A stretch of 64,000 nt of DNA from Cryptomeria japonica (taxonomy: Eukaryota; Streptophyta; Pinopsida; Cupressales; Cupressaceae): the NCBI RefSeq assembly GCF_030272615.1, contig NC_081413.1:101160239-101224238 (forward strand), given 5' to 3'. Below, piece by piece: positions 23,989 to 35,399 of the stretch. How positions within the stretch are numbered: the stretch's first letter is position 1; the number at the start of each line of letters is the position of its first letter. The notes under the pieces are model-generated. The model saw only the letters and a program-made list of their open reading frames with translations. It had not been told where the DNA came from and searched no databases. A program made the translations under genes and the position numbers.

Positions 23989-24273
23989 TCATCATGGGCC
24001 TTTGTAGCCTTTTGGATATTACTTTTTGCTTTTGGATCAAATTTTCCTTTGATTTGATGTCTTTTAGATGGGAAATGTTGATATTTGGATGTATGTGGAT
24101 TTTTGGACTTGTGGAATTTATTCTTGGCAACCAAATTGTTTCCAATTGGAATGGGATTCATGGATAGATAGGAAGGATACATAGGTCTTTTGGATGGGTT
24201 GATGTAGGTAGATGGTTGGAAGGTGCTTAGAGATGTGTGCCTTTGTTGATATAGATTTATGACAGGGTAATTG

Positions 24274-25550
24274 TGTTGGCAACAATGCAACAAAATGAGA
24301 GGAGGGGGGTGAATCAGTTTGCTCTCAAACTCTACACAACTCAAACACAAATTTAGATATGATAATAAACAATGAAAGCATAAAACAACACCGCATCAAT
24401 AACACACATAACACCAAGGTTTTTGACGTGGAAAACTTGGGTAAGGGAAAAACCACGGTGGGAATCTACCCACAATGAGATAATACCCTGTTAGGAGTAA
24501 GTGTAAATATTACAATGGGGAATGCACATGCATTCAGACACAATGCCTAGAGCTCACTGCTCAAATCATAAAACAAGAAGGGCTACAACCCTAGGGAAGG
24601 CTCACTGCCTTACAAAAACATTTGTATTACATCCAGAGGATCATGAACTGATGAAATAACATCTTCTCATGCCCGGTTAAAGTTTTGGTTAAGCACATAT
24701 ACTTAAACTCGACTCTTTCATACCTCTTCACGCTCTTTCACACTTCTCCTCTGCTACTGAAAGATCAAATCGATGTTCGTACACGTAGATACAAATATCA
24801 CATGAATATTACATATATTTATACAAATCATCAACCTATATTTCAAGGTCGGTTAAACCCTCAATAAAAATCACAAAACAATACCCTCACACGCTACAAC
24901 AATACATATGGACCAAAACAATGTCGGCTAAGACATAGTCTGGACCTAAATCAACACCACACACAAGAAACGCTTCCAAAGATTGCGCCTTGAATATGCA
25001 CAACACACTAGAATCATCATGAATGTTGCATAACATGAAGAACACCACCAGATCAAGAAAATGATCAATAACATGCACAACAATCAATGTAGACCATGAA
25101 CATGGATAGAACATGATCTAGAAACATCCACAAGCAACGTGAATCACCACAATAATAACTATAACATCACCACTTACTATAATCTTCATCATCATTATAC
25201 TGAACCTCAAGAACACCAACTATACTGACTATCAAAATGAAATATTCACTTGTGGACCTTCAAACCACAAACCATCTGAATTAAGGATACATATGAACTT
25301 CCCAAACACTTAGCCAAATCTGCAAACCAAGATATTACAATTCCAGAGCAATGCGGAGCACAATCTAGAATACCGAATAATATGAACAACTGGATATCAA
25401 CTAGAGATAAGTATCCCCAAACCCATTAAACCATAACACATTGACCAAACTAGCTCATCCAATCTAATTGCAACACTGAAATACACAGAAAAATATGTTC
25501 ATATCAATGACAACACATCATTCTAACAAACTTCTCAACACTATCCAACA
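24274..25550 (-). mobile_element. LTR (probably solo), GAATCAC-CCCCCC family
   Basis: The block begins TGTTGG and ends CCAACA on the plus strand. Near its left end it has GAGAGGAGGGGGGTGAATCAG, followed by an ACGTGGAAAAC...GGGAAAAACCACGGTGG stretch. The same features in the same order occur at 43328-44855 and, inverted, at 61316-62852. In plant copia LTRs a GATTCACCCCCCCTCT tract is commonly found just before the 3' end, so this copy is in minus orientation. Flanks AATTG and ATTTT do not form a clear target duplication. Confidence 0.65.
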
Positions 25551-26708
25551 ATTTTGATTGTGATCTAGGGATCATATGAATAGTGGATGGACAGACGTAG
25601 GGTCTTAATATAGATGGATGGGAAGAAGGCTTTGATTTTGGGATACAAGGACCCAAAATGGATTTGTAGGATGAAGAGGGATGTTTAGGCTGGGATTTAG
25701 AACAAGGGATACTTTGATTTTGACATGGAAGAGGATCATGAAGTAAACCTACTCAAATGAAAGTGGAGGAACCCATTTGATAGGTAAGTGGTTCATGAAT
25801 AGCTTTGATTGAGGTGATGGGATCTTGGGTGAGATTAGGAGGATTATGACATGGAGGTGAAGGGAATATCTGATCTTGACTTGTAATAGGATCATTGTAG
25901 TTTGTGCTTTGCTCTTGATTTTGAATTGGATCATTGAAAGGGAAGGAAGGGATATCTTGATCTTTCTTAGGAGGTGGGTGTTGAATGAGACTTGAAAGGA
26001 CACTTTGCTCTTAATATGGAAATGGATCATCGTGGATGAAATACAAAAATATTAGGGGATCATCATAAGACTCTTGATAGGTGGGATCTTGATAAAAAAT
26101 TGGATTAGACGAAAGGGTTTGTTCTTGATCTTGATTTATTTTAGGACTCATTTATTTTGATTTTGGATTAGATGCAAGATGAGGACTATGCAACCCATGT
26201 TTTTGGATTTGCATGGACTTATGATTGCAAAGACATGAATAAGATGTTTTTATTTTGGTTGTGAGGTTTTTGTTGGTAGTTTGTTCTTGATTGATTTCGA
26301 TGTGATCTTGTTTTGGCACCAAAATTTTATGTCCTAAGAGTTTTGGAAAACACAAAATACAGATTGCAAAGATAGTATGGCTAGATGAATTCATTTTGAC
26401 AAACTTTGACAAGCAAAGTTATGTAAGGAAGGGCCTGAATTAGCCCAAATTTGATAGATCTTTTATTGGTAAAAAACATGAGTGATTAACAAAACATTGA
26501 AAACACCAAACCTAAGCTGGAAAGTGGAAACCATTCAATGGGGGCTCCGCAATAAAATACCTAAGCAAGACAAAGAAATAGAGAATCTGGCAGCACTGGC
26601 TCCACTCCACGATACACACTTCTCAGGCATGCCACATTCTCTTACCCCAAAGATCCAAAGATCTTATCATCGGGGAATTACTCTCATTCTTGAAGGGTAC
26701 ATGAGGGG

Positions 26709-26716
26709 TATTTATA
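26709..26716 (-). promoter_or_regulatory. possible TATA box upstream of the Pro/Ser/Gln-rich ORF
   Basis: The minus strand reads CCCTATAAATACCCC, a good TATA consensus, 315 bp before the ATG at 26394. It could be the promoter of an LTR of which this is U3/R; no matching second LTR was found. Confidence 0.45.
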
Positions 26717-26719
26717 GGG

Positions 26720-27489
26720 TATGATCCACACACCCTGAACCATCAAATGTAAGGATTTTTGGTAACTAGATTGGTTCATAGTACAATTTCGAGGGGTCCC
26801 AATCCAATGACAGATTCTCAAAGTAAGCCAAATTATATTCAAAATCAAATTCAGTCTTAACATATACCAAATCGAGCCTAAACCCTAAATCAAAATAAAC
26901 CCAAATCTTTAGGTCATGGAGAATCCCATTGAAGATATAGAAATAATCACCTTGAAAACCAAATTTAACATTGAACCAAATTAAACCATAACCTTAACCA
27001 TAGACCAAATTACACATTAAACTAGATTGAACCCTAACCTTAACACTCAACCAAATTGAACCTTAACTCCAAACCTTGAATTGAGCCTTATACTAACCCT
27101 ATTTTAAAGAATTTTAAATTAAATGACAAGCCTAATTAATGTCTTATCAAGTGATCTCGTTTCTAATTAATATGCCCTCATTAAATATTTTTTAAATATT
27201 ATAATATAATCTTGTAGATGTCTCTACCCAACCCAGGAGACAATCTACAAAACGTCCTCCACAACTATGAGAGATTCAACACATGAGATTGTATTGAAAC
27301 GAGGTGAGTACAAATGTACAAGGAGTCTTTCTTAAATATGCAAGAGTATGTGATGGGAGCACACAAGATCTGGACAAGTCTCTCCATATGGAAGAGTTTG
27401 AGTCAATATATAAGTATACAATTATTGATATACCTAATAAATGTTGTTACCTAAGTCAAACTTAAGTAAATGTAAATAGTCAAAACTAT
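26720..27489. other. non-coding, with degenerate CCAAATTGAACCyTAACC words
   Basis: Between 26810 and 27110 short words such as CAAATTGAACC, AACCTTAACC and AACCCTAAATC recur irregularly. The rest is AT-rich with no gene. Confidence 0.45.
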
Positions 27490-27494
27490 TTACT

Positions 27495-29161
27495 TGATGC
27501 AGAGCCTTGTGAAGGATTGAGTTTGACAAGACAACTTCTTGAACACAACCCAAACTGATAGGAACAATTTGAAATCAGGCTCACAACAATCTTAGACCCT
27601 ACACAAGACTCTAAACATTAGTGGAAACATTCAAGGTATGATGGACAACTCATCATACAATTCTAAGCCTTAACCCTCTGAGGCTTCAACATACTCTCAT
27701 TAGTCATACTTGGACATAGTACGAGGAACAATGGGCATTGATTAGTAGACCTTTTAAAATTCTTATAACAACCTTTGCAGACCCCAAATGAGTCTTGATT
27801 GACCACAACCTTCTTACTAAGGTTTATCACAACTTAGGCATCAATTAGGCCTAGTAGCCCTTCCACGGTAGGCAGTCCCAATACACCCAATCACAAAAGG
27901 AGTGAACACAATTTATTTAAATGAAATTAAATCATTTAAAAAGGCTAAAAACATATCACAAATTCAACCCTTGATGTCTTGGACTTCCTATGAAGACTAA
28001 TATTGCCCTACTAGCCCTAGAGCCCCAATTAGGTCACTTTTACAAAGCAACTACCCTTTAGATTGATCAAACAACCAAGAAACATCTTGGAAAACCTTAT
28101 AAAAACCTCAAAACCACCAAATCCACCAACATTTGGGGTCCAAACACTTACAATTTTTCCCAGTTCACAAAACTCAGTCAATTACATAACCTATCACATG
28201 AGGATGCCAAGATGAAATTACTTGGTTCTTCCTCCATTCTTCACGACCATATATGAAACCTCAAAAATCATATAATACACTTATATAATTGAAATTACCC
28301 GAAGAGATTTTATTATTAGATCAGGGAATGCGAAGTTATAGCCACATTTGTCCAAAACCCTAGGTTTAAGAGGGTTTGCTGACCCGGTAGGAAAGAAATG
28401 AATGGATCTCCCTCCAAAGTGCACAAAAGCACTTAAAACCACTTGGATAAGGAATTTAACTCAATTATATAACATTCCAAGTTCATATTGTGTCTGTACC
28501 AATCAGTACAAAAGAGAATCAACGGACTGTTACACCTGTTTGCAACAAAATCCAAGGAAAATAGAGATGTTTGTATTGCTAATTCTTAAAAAATGCTTCA
28601 AAAACTTTGCCTCGGTTTGGAAGAGGCTTATATAGGACCATATACAACTGACCAATTAGACATAACCACCTTTTGAACCAAGTAGCCAATGGTTTACAAA
28701 TTACACATTTTGTTGTCAACTTGACAATAAAAGTTGCAAAGTTGCAACTTTTTACAACGTTTACATGGGTACACAAAAACTTCCAAAACACCATACAACC
28801 ATTACACCTAGGCCATATATGCCTCAAAATGTGATTTCTAATGGTGTCACCCCATTTCCACATTTGGATGATGTTTGACCACAGTTGACCAACTAGGTCC
28901 TGTTAGGTTACAATGCACAAAAATGGCATCTAGGTCTTACATCATGGTCAAACATTATGTGATGGTCCACATGACCTTGTTACATCATAGAAACATGAAA
29001 TATATATATGGCCATTTCTCCATTTGTGAGAGAATTATTTGCATTGTAGTCTTACATGGGTACCTAACATGGATTTGTTGTCAAACCCATAAGGCATCCC
29101 ATATTGCATGCTTTACTCCTTAAGTTGCACTTAAGGGGAGGTTCTAGGTGCTCCTGCACCA
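27495..29161 (-). mobile_element. solo LTR with target duplication TTACT
   Basis: The block runs from TGATGCAG to CCTGCACCA on the plus strand and is flanked by TTACT at 27490-27494 and 29162-29166. Its minus-strand ends (TGGTGCAGGAGCACC ... CTGCATCA) match the ends of the LTRs at 17370-21620, so it belongs to a related family although the interior differs. A TATA box (CTATATAAG on the minus strand) lies near 28629. No second LTR or internal region follows, which fits LTR-LTR recombination. Its outer end takes part in the large inverted repeat described separately. Confidence 0.85.
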
Positions 29162-29280
29162 TTACTCTAACACCTCCCCTTAAGTGCAACTTAAGGAGTA
29201 AAGCATGCAATATGGGATGCCTTATGGGTTTGACAACAAATCCATGTTAGGTACCCATGTAAGACTACAATGCAAATAAT
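29034..29280. repeat. perfect 109-bp inverted repeat with 29-bp spacer
   Basis: Positions 29034-29142 and 29172-29280 are exact reverse complements by base-by-base reading. The left arm is the outer end of the solo LTR; the right arm lies just outside it. The spacer contains the LTR terminus (GGTGCTCCTGCACC, itself a small hairpin) and the target duplication. Transcribed RNA would fold into a long perfect duplex. Confidence 0.95.
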
Positions 29281-29473
29281 ATAATTATATATATATTGAT
29301 CTTCATGAACCTCCTAGGTGCTCCTGCACCATTACTCTAACACCTCCCCTTAAGTGCAACTTAAGGAGTAAAGCGTGCAATATGAGATGCCTTATGGGTT
29401 TGACAACAAATCCATGTTAGGTACCCATGTAAGACTACAATGCAAATAATTCTCTCACAAATGGAGAAATGGA
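29281..29473. repeat. third copy of the palindrome arm (tandem)
   Basis: The right arm and the LTR terminus are repeated at an offset of 170 bp: 29342-29450 matches 29172-29280 with two differences. The match to the left arm then extends to 29472, pairing with 29012-29142 over 131 bp. An AT-rich segment at 29281-29300 separates the copies. Confidence 0.9.
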
Positions 29474-31038
29474 GAAAAAACTTGTGGGAGAAAACTCCAC
29501 TAAAAAATGAGAACATTTAAGGACTAAGAAGCCTCCTAAATGACATCCTAAAAAAATGAAGAACATCACTAAAGCACAAAGTTGTAGACAATTGGAAAAG
29601 ATTGATATAGTGTTGTAACTCAAGATAATTTGAAAAAGATGATGAACAAGATCACGAAGACAATAATTTGCATGAGTGACCCAAATGACACTACTCAAAC
29701 AATGATAAGATGGCAATAATGGCAGTAACATTTGTCAAAAAATATAGATGACACAAAAATCTGCATGAGCAACCTTAAAATCACTATGCAACCAATGAAG
29801 TTGCTTGACTAATCCCATCATCACTACTCAACAAATGCAAGATGAAAATACAGGTGCAATAGTCTAAAGATCCAATATCAATTGAGGATGATTGCCTCCA
29901 CAAAACATGAATGCAAGAGTGTGTTGACTCACTTCAAGTGAAACTAAGGAAGCCTCGGCATGAATAGTATATACCCCCCATAATGCTAGCTAGGGAGAAA
30001 CACGATAATTCATTGATATCGTGTCACCAACCAATTCAAGTACAAAGTGACCAATATAGTACCTGCAACTAAACAAAGGGTGTGCCTTGAACTACACACA
30101 TGCATGAGGCATGAATCTCATTGATTCATATGTTGTCATGGAGTTACACTCACTTTGACAAAGCTATGATTGGAAACAACAAAGGCTCTACACAAACCCC
30201 CATGACACTTTATAGTATAATGCGAGTACAAGAATATGGCACAATTTGTGCAAAATCCCCAAATACATGATGTGAAAACTGTATCTCAGTGTGTCTACAA
30301 GAATGTGCTTACAAAAAAAATTGCACCAATGAATAGTGCATGGAACCATCTTTTTGATGATACTTCATTTGCTAAAAATAGACCTTGGACGTCGAAGTTA
30401 TGGCCATTTGAAGAAAAAACATGATTAGGGCCTAATGATAAAAAAATGACCCATGCCTCTTAAGCATCCGGGGCCAAGGGTTTGTCCTTTATCGGACTGG
30501 TATCAACTCAACAAGTCAGAAAAAATGTCCCCATGACAAAAAGGGCACCAATGAGTAGAGCATTGGTGGGGTTCGGTGGTGGCTTTGTGTTCCACCCGTA
30601 TACTCATAATCACTTTCATAGACAACATTTTCATGAAATCACCACACTCAAGATTTGATGTCATTAAATGTGAAGGTAGATAAAGTTGACCCACGATTAA
30701 AGAGAGATCAAATCTTAATTCTCTACCACAACACATGTTGTGGGTGACAACAATAAATGTACTAATTAGACGAAAAAAAACCAGATCCTGTAGAAAATTG
30801 AAGTTGATCTCTATTGGCAAGGAAAACGATTGGAAAATATGAATGCCTACCAAGACAAATGTGAAGGTACTACTAGCCAAAAACAAATGCATCGACAAAG
30901 GAGTGAAGAAGGCCAATATATCAATGCTACTCAAGCAACATGTTGCAAGAAAAAATGAATGCAATAATTTGTAATAATGAATTTGCTACTACGATGAAGA
31001 TGTCGGTCCAAGCAAATGAGGGTATGACTCAAATATTA
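29474..31038. other. unannotatable decayed DNA
   Basis: No domain, LTR end or tandem repeat is recognised. A phrase near 30385 (GTCGAAGTTATGGCCATTTG) resembles one in the solo LTR near 28333 (GCGAAGTTATAGCCACATTTG), so some of this is probably old LTR sequence. It continues to the right of the LINE insertion at 33631. Confidence 0.4.
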
Positions 31039-31056
31039 AACAATAGGCAAGCAAAT

Positions 31057-31535
31057 GGCAAACCCCCCCTTATGGTTGGTTCAAAGTTAATTTTGATGGT
31101 GCTGCCAAGGGTAACACGGGTCCTTCAGGTTGTGGAGCTGTTCTTAGAGATGACAAAGGAATTTACAAGGAAATGGTTGTTGTCCCTATTGGAACCCAAA
31201 CTAACCATAAAGTTGAAGCAATGGCAGCTCTCCAAGGTATCCTCCTTGCTAAAAAATGGAACTGCCCCTACCTATGGATTGAAGGGGACTCAAACAATAT
31301 CATAAAATGTCTTAAGGGGATCTCAAAACCCTCATGGTCAATCAACAATATAATCTCCACTACTATAGACATTATTAGCACTTTTAAAAAAAGCTACATT
31401 TCCCATATTTACCGGGAGACCAATGGCTTTGCTGACTGGACTGCCAATGCGGCGGTTGACAAAGAGGAAATGATTACGTGGACGGGAGAACAAGGACTCC
31501 CCGAAAATGTCAGGCAAATCATTTTTAATGATTGA
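31057..31535 (+). pseudogene. LINE RNase H domain (C-terminus of ORF2), uninterrupted
   Basis: The frame is open from the truncation point to a TGA at 31533-31535. It encodes a full RVT_3-type RNase H: PYGWFKVNFDGAAKGNTGPSG with the first Asp, KVEAMAAL with Glu, IEGDSNNIIKCL with the second Asp, and ETNGFADWTANAA with the last Asp. All four acidic residues are present. RNase H would remove the RNA strand during reverse transcription. The upstream RT and endonuclease are lost, so the piece is inactive although it has no internal stops. Confidence 0.88.
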
Positions 31536-31746
31536 TATAGAAGCACTCCAAAGATTCTTGATGGACAAGATAATAATGAAAAGAACTAGTTGGAGTACTT
31601 CGAGTCATTATAATAATGAGAGACTCACTCATTATAATACCTATGCCATTAGTTCCCACGCTTTCTGGGTAACTTTGATAGTTTCAAAAAGCTCTCCGGC
31701 TAATTTGCTCTGCAAGTTTCAAAATTTGGCTTTGAACAGTGACAAC

Positions 31747-33441
31747 ATGGGTGGTAACAGGAGGCGATACGAACCAAGCAGTTGCAAAGAATGTAAACAG
31801 AAGGAGGAGGTTTGGGGTATTTTGCAGAAGGGTAGTTTCTTGAAATTCATGGAGAGACTCCACGGACGAGATGGCACGGTCACTAGTTTTTTCTGCCAAA
31901 ACTGGAGAAAGGGTATGCTGAAAATGGGAGACCAGACTGTTGAAATTGACAAAGATCTAATTGCCCAAGCCACGGGCCTCACAAGAGAAGGTTGCAACTT
32001 CTATAGAGATAGGAAAGTCAGTAAGGAAGCTATCAAAAGATACCTAGATATCGAGAAGGAGAAAAAATGACTGGTAAAGTTTAGCAAAACCTACTACCCG
32101 CCTAGGGCTTTTGCCAAACCTTGGCGGGAGGTCCTCTTTGTTTTAATGCACTACATCACTTTAGATGGTAGGCTCACTAAATTTTATGGTTATCACTTCG
32201 TTCCGTTGAATCATTTTAGGCACAATGAAAAGGTTAATTTCCCTCATTTTCTGCTCTGCTCGATGAATGCTACCATTAAGGCCTACAAAGAGAACCCAAT
32301 GGGGGATACTGCCATGCATCAAGGCCTAATGGTCCTTATTTATGACCATCTCAAGGCCAACCAAATTGTCTGGATGTAGCCCTCTGTGGATTCTGAGGAT
32401 GAGGGGTCTGACTCTGCCTTCTCAGTGGAAGAGGAGTCTGACAATGACCCTTCGAGTGATACTGAGGATAGCATGGATGTTTCAGATTATGAAAGTGGGA
32501 AGAAGAGGAAACACACCAAAACAAGACCTTCTTCCTCTAAGGGCAAAAAGCCTAAAGGTAGATCCCAGATTAGCATTTCTTCGGAGGAGGAGGTATCGAA
32601 AGACTCTGAGGAGGAGAACCATCAAGGGTTGCTGAAGAAGAAGACAAAAGCTCACACCCAGACCAGTAAAAAGAACAAGAAGAAGGAGGAGGTAGTTAAG
32701 GAACCGGAAGTCCACAAGTAGGTAAGGACCTTGGAAGCCGATCAAAATCTTGAGAAGGTGACCATGGAAGAGGCTCTTAAGGTTGAAGACACAACCACTA
32801 TCTGGGACACCCCTAAAAAGGAACAGGCAACCCCTGGTACTAACCCTCCACGAGAGGGTTTGCAAGGTTTCATGGCTACTATGGAGTGGCTTATCAATGG
32901 TTACAAGAAAGCTATGGACAAAAACAAAAAACTCGGCAACAGAATTCTGATTTTGGAAACCATCAATACCGGGGAAGGGAAGACCATGGCTAATTACATA
33001 GAGGACCTGAAAAGTACCATTGCTAAAGCCGAAAACATAACAGATGCCTTCAACCCTAGGTTTGAGAAAATAGAGAAGGATTTGCTGGAAAGGAAAAATC
33101 TTGCTGACGCTAATGACCAAACTATCTCGGATACTGTTAGCAAAGTCGACAAAATTGAGGAGTGTCTGAAGAGCATTGTTGAACAGAGTCTAAGCATCCG
33201 GAAGATTTTAGCTAACAACACCAACACTCTCATCAACAAACTAGATGAAGAAAAGGAAATCCTGGATATTGACTCGGATATTGAAGGAACAAGGGAAGTC
33301 AAAGGTCCCAGAACCCGTACCTGAGGGAAAAAGAAGGAAAAGAAACCTAACAAGGACCTAGAAGACCTCAAAGATGTCGGGGCCACCTACGACGAGCTGG
33401 TGAAAAAGGCAGAGGACCTGTTGAAGAAAATAACTGTGTAA
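31747..33441 (+). pseudogene. unrecognised LINE-borne ORF, about 560 codons, four in-frame stops
   Basis: One reading frame runs from ATG 31747 to TAA 33439-33441 without a frameshift, broken only by stops at 32068, 32377, 32719 and 33322. The N-terminal third has a CKECKQ pair and conserved-looking segments (FLKFMERLHGRDGTVTSFF, then LFVLMHYITLDGRLTKFYGY). The middle is Ser/Asp/Glu-rich and then strongly basic with Lys runs, and the last third looks like a coiled coil (residues with Leu/Ile/Val every three to four). No Pfam domain comes to mind; the N-terminal part loosely recalls plant-mobile-domain or ORF1-type retroelement proteins. Frame 31507-31746 is also open, so the start could be further upstream, overlapping RNase H. 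Confidence 0.65.
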
Positions 33442-33630
33442 ACACCTTCTTTGTTTCTTTGCTGTTGTTTGTTTAGTTGTCCTTTTGGATTGCTGGTTTT
33501 CTTGCCAGTCTTTTTGTAAGCGGTTCTTAAGCACTGGACTTTTTGGTGTCTTATTTTAATCTCCTTTGTTAAAGGTTTCGGGTCCTGAAAACCTATTTTT
33601 TTAATTAATCAGAACAACAGGCAAGCAAAT

Positions 33631-34680
33631 AAAAAATGTTTCAACTATAATCATTGAATGAATCTCCACCATGTAGGACGATAAGATCCTCATCAATAGG
33701 TCAACCACAAAGACATGCCTTTTCACAACAAATACTCTAACCTCTAAGGAAAAGATAATACACCTGGCCAAAGAAAAATGCAGCTTGAGAAAGAGTCTCT
33801 CCACCAAGTCATGTTTTGTAGATTGATGATAAAAAACAAGATGCCCAAAAGTTTTTGATGTGCCAATGAAATGATTGATATGGGCTTGATGTAGCCAATC
33901 TTGCAAACATAAAATCACATGGAAAATATGGAGGCTAACTAGTGAATTTGAGGACCAAACCAAATGAGGGTCGATGTAGTTACATGGCCATACACGAGCA
34001 AAAATGCCTTTAGTGAGCAGTCACAACAGATCTCATAAGTTGAGCAAGCTTCCTCGCAAAAAAATGTCTCTCTTAATTCTATAGATCCATGATCAAGTGA
34101 AATACTCTAGTGGTGGGAAATATGACCTCTCACAAAGAAATGATGCAAATAAAGGCCTCGGACCAAGAAAATTGTCAGTCTAATCCCAAGTATATCATTC
34201 AAGCTCAACAAAACAATGATTGGAGACTGGCATAGATCTCATATGCTTAAACAAAAGATTGATGCATGCCAATAACTACCACGACAAAACTAATTAGCAT
34301 TCTTCCACTTGTAAACTATCATCAGTCGCTCTTGAAAGAAAAAACCAACACCTATTAGAAACATGTAATCTACCACAACAAAGGCACATGGTTGACAATT
34401 GAGGGTAGGGAAACTTGATCACAAAACAAAGACACACCACCAGTGAATGAAATCATTTGACCACAATCAAACACACTAAGGCTAATCCAAGGATGAGGCA
34501 CTTTAAAAATTGAATGCCTCCAATAATCAGATAGATTATCACATTAAGATAATATAATTAAAATATATTAAATAAATTATATAAAATATTAAATAAAATT
34601 TACTAAAACTATAAATAAATAATATTGGCTACCACTTACATCATCTTACACGTCACCTAAAAGTTTATAATGTGACTAGC
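33631..34680. other. decayed DNA upstream of the esterase gene
   Basis: No gene recognised. 34545-34620 is almost pure A/T. The region is the right-hand continuation of the sequence interrupted by the LINE. Confidence 0.4.
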
Positions 34681-34685
34681 ATTCT

Positions 34686-35049
34686 ACCCGTCTAAACGGG
34701 TCCTCGTGTCAACAAAAAAAAAATAGTGCGCAGTGTATCCGGTCAAAATCATATTTTCTAACCTACTTTTACAGCTTTCCAATCCGCGTGGCATAAATTG
34801 TCTTCTAGAACACTCACCACGTCAGCAAGCCAGCGGAAGGATTTGACGAGGACAAACATTTCTAGAATTTTCTGCCAAAATTTTCAAACGTGGGCCCCAT
34901 TATCACAAAGCTAATAACAAAAGTGCTTTGCTTTGCAGTTCGGCCCAAGTGTCTTGAAAATCACTGAACATTTATTTCAGATCACGTAAAGATAAGATAT
35001 ATTTTTTTTTTTTTTTTAAGCAAAAAAGTTTGCTCTTTTTGCTTTTGTT
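34686..35049 (+). promoter_or_regulatory. putative promoter and 5' UTR of the esterase gene
   Basis: Relative to its surroundings this stretch is less AT-rich and holds known plant promoter words: ACCCGTCTAAACGGGT (34686-34701, a perfect hairpin), CACGTCA (34818-34824), ACGTGGGCCCC (from 34888, containing TGGGCC) and GGCCCA (34942-34947). TGGGCC/GGCCCA are site II elements common in housekeeping promoters. No strong TATA box is seen; AAGATATATTTT near 34993 is the closest. A T-run follows at about 35001-35018. The assignment rests on its place before exon 1. Confidence 0.5.
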
Positions 35050-35312
35050 ATGGCCAGGAGGAGGTCCAAAAGAGCCGGATCAAAATCAGCGGATGGTCAC
35101 TCTGTAAGCGGGTTTGGCTGCCTTTCATGTGTCCGGGGGCCTGACCTTGCAGAAAATCAAACTAATGGTATGGCTACGATCGTTTCCGAGAATAGCAATG
35201 GCGGGAAGGATATGTGGGATGCCTCTGCGGCCGACCGACGGGAACCGGAAGTCGGCGCTGGTGGAGAATTCCCCGATCATCTGGTTATCATGGTGAATGG
35301 CATCATTGGCAG
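35050..35312 (+). CDS. exon 1 of a DUF676-type putative serine esterase/lipase
   Basis: The ATG at 35050 opens a frame encoding an Arg/Lys-rich N-terminus, a short Cys motif (GFGCLSCV), a Ser/Asn-rich spacer and then FPDHLVIMVNGIIG. The last is the first beta-strand and oxyanion-loop motif of the plant DUF676 family (alpha/beta hydrolases annotated as putative serine esterases), where VHGI or VNGI is usual. The exon ends at a consensus donor, AG|GTTAGT, at 35312/35313 in phase 2. Joining to exon 2 restores a Ser codon and the expected SADNWRYAA sequence. The catalytic GHSLGG-type motif would be in later exons outside the window. Substrate unknown. Confidence 0.82.
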
Positions 35313-35399
35313 GTTAGTTTTGGATTACATTACAGTCTCTTCTGTAATTTTATTTTGCTCGGGAAATCTGGAAAGATTATCTAAGTTTTATCAGTGAAA

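Larger units (their letters stand above)
23470..26394 (-). pseudogene. decayed Pro/Ser/Gln-rich ORF of unknown function
   Basis: Reading leftward from an ATG at 26394, the minus strand keeps a coding-like frame: a hydrophobic start (SSSHTIFAICILCFPKLLGH) and then a low-complexity region with recurring NDPI...QDQ-like units (25560-26150). The frame is cut by a few stops (26152, about 26008, about 25755). It is interrupted by an LTR at 24274-25550 and resumes at 24273 (NYPVINLYQQRHTS), where the (AT)44 tract reads as alternating Tyr-Ile. Further left are more Ser/Pro/His-rich segments. A TATA box lies 315 bp upstream. No domain is recognised; it may be an accessory ORF of a retroelement or a low-complexity host pseudogene. 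Confidence 0.4.
31057..33612 (+). mobile_element. 5'-truncated LINE with an extra ORF after RNase H
   Basis: An 18-bp direct repeat, AACAAYAGGCAAGCAAAT at 31039-31056 and 33613-33630 (one mismatch), bounds the insertion; this length is typical of LINE target-primed integration. The insert starts inside the RNase H domain of ORF2, continues through a second, unrecognised ORF and ends with a T-rich 3' region closing in TTTTTTTAATTAATCAG, not poly(A). Because one target duplication encloses both reading frames, they most simply belong to the same element. Confidence 0.8.

Noticed and set aside
23866-24057. Frame with a long Tyr-Ile repeat on the plus strand
   Set aside because: It only crosses the (AT)44 run, which is open in all frames.
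26860-27110. Telomere-like CCCTAA words (AACCCTAAATC, AACCCTAACC)
   Set aside because: Units are irregular and mixed with CAAATTGAACC; there is no CCCTAAA tandem run, so it is not interstitial telomeric DNA.
30503-30964. Minus-strand frame of about 150 codons
   Set aside because: It is hydrophobic without recognised motifs and ends at no plausible border; treated as chance.
32482-33386. Long minus-strand frames opposite the LINE-borne ORF
   Set aside because: They are rich in Leu, Phe and Ser as expected for the complement of a Lys/Glu-rich coding strand.
35313-35397. Exon 1 reading on to the stop at 35395-35397
   Set aside because: The frame continues past a consensus donor at 35313, but the sequence after it has no family similarity and the spliced join to 58099 restores the conserved segment in phase.
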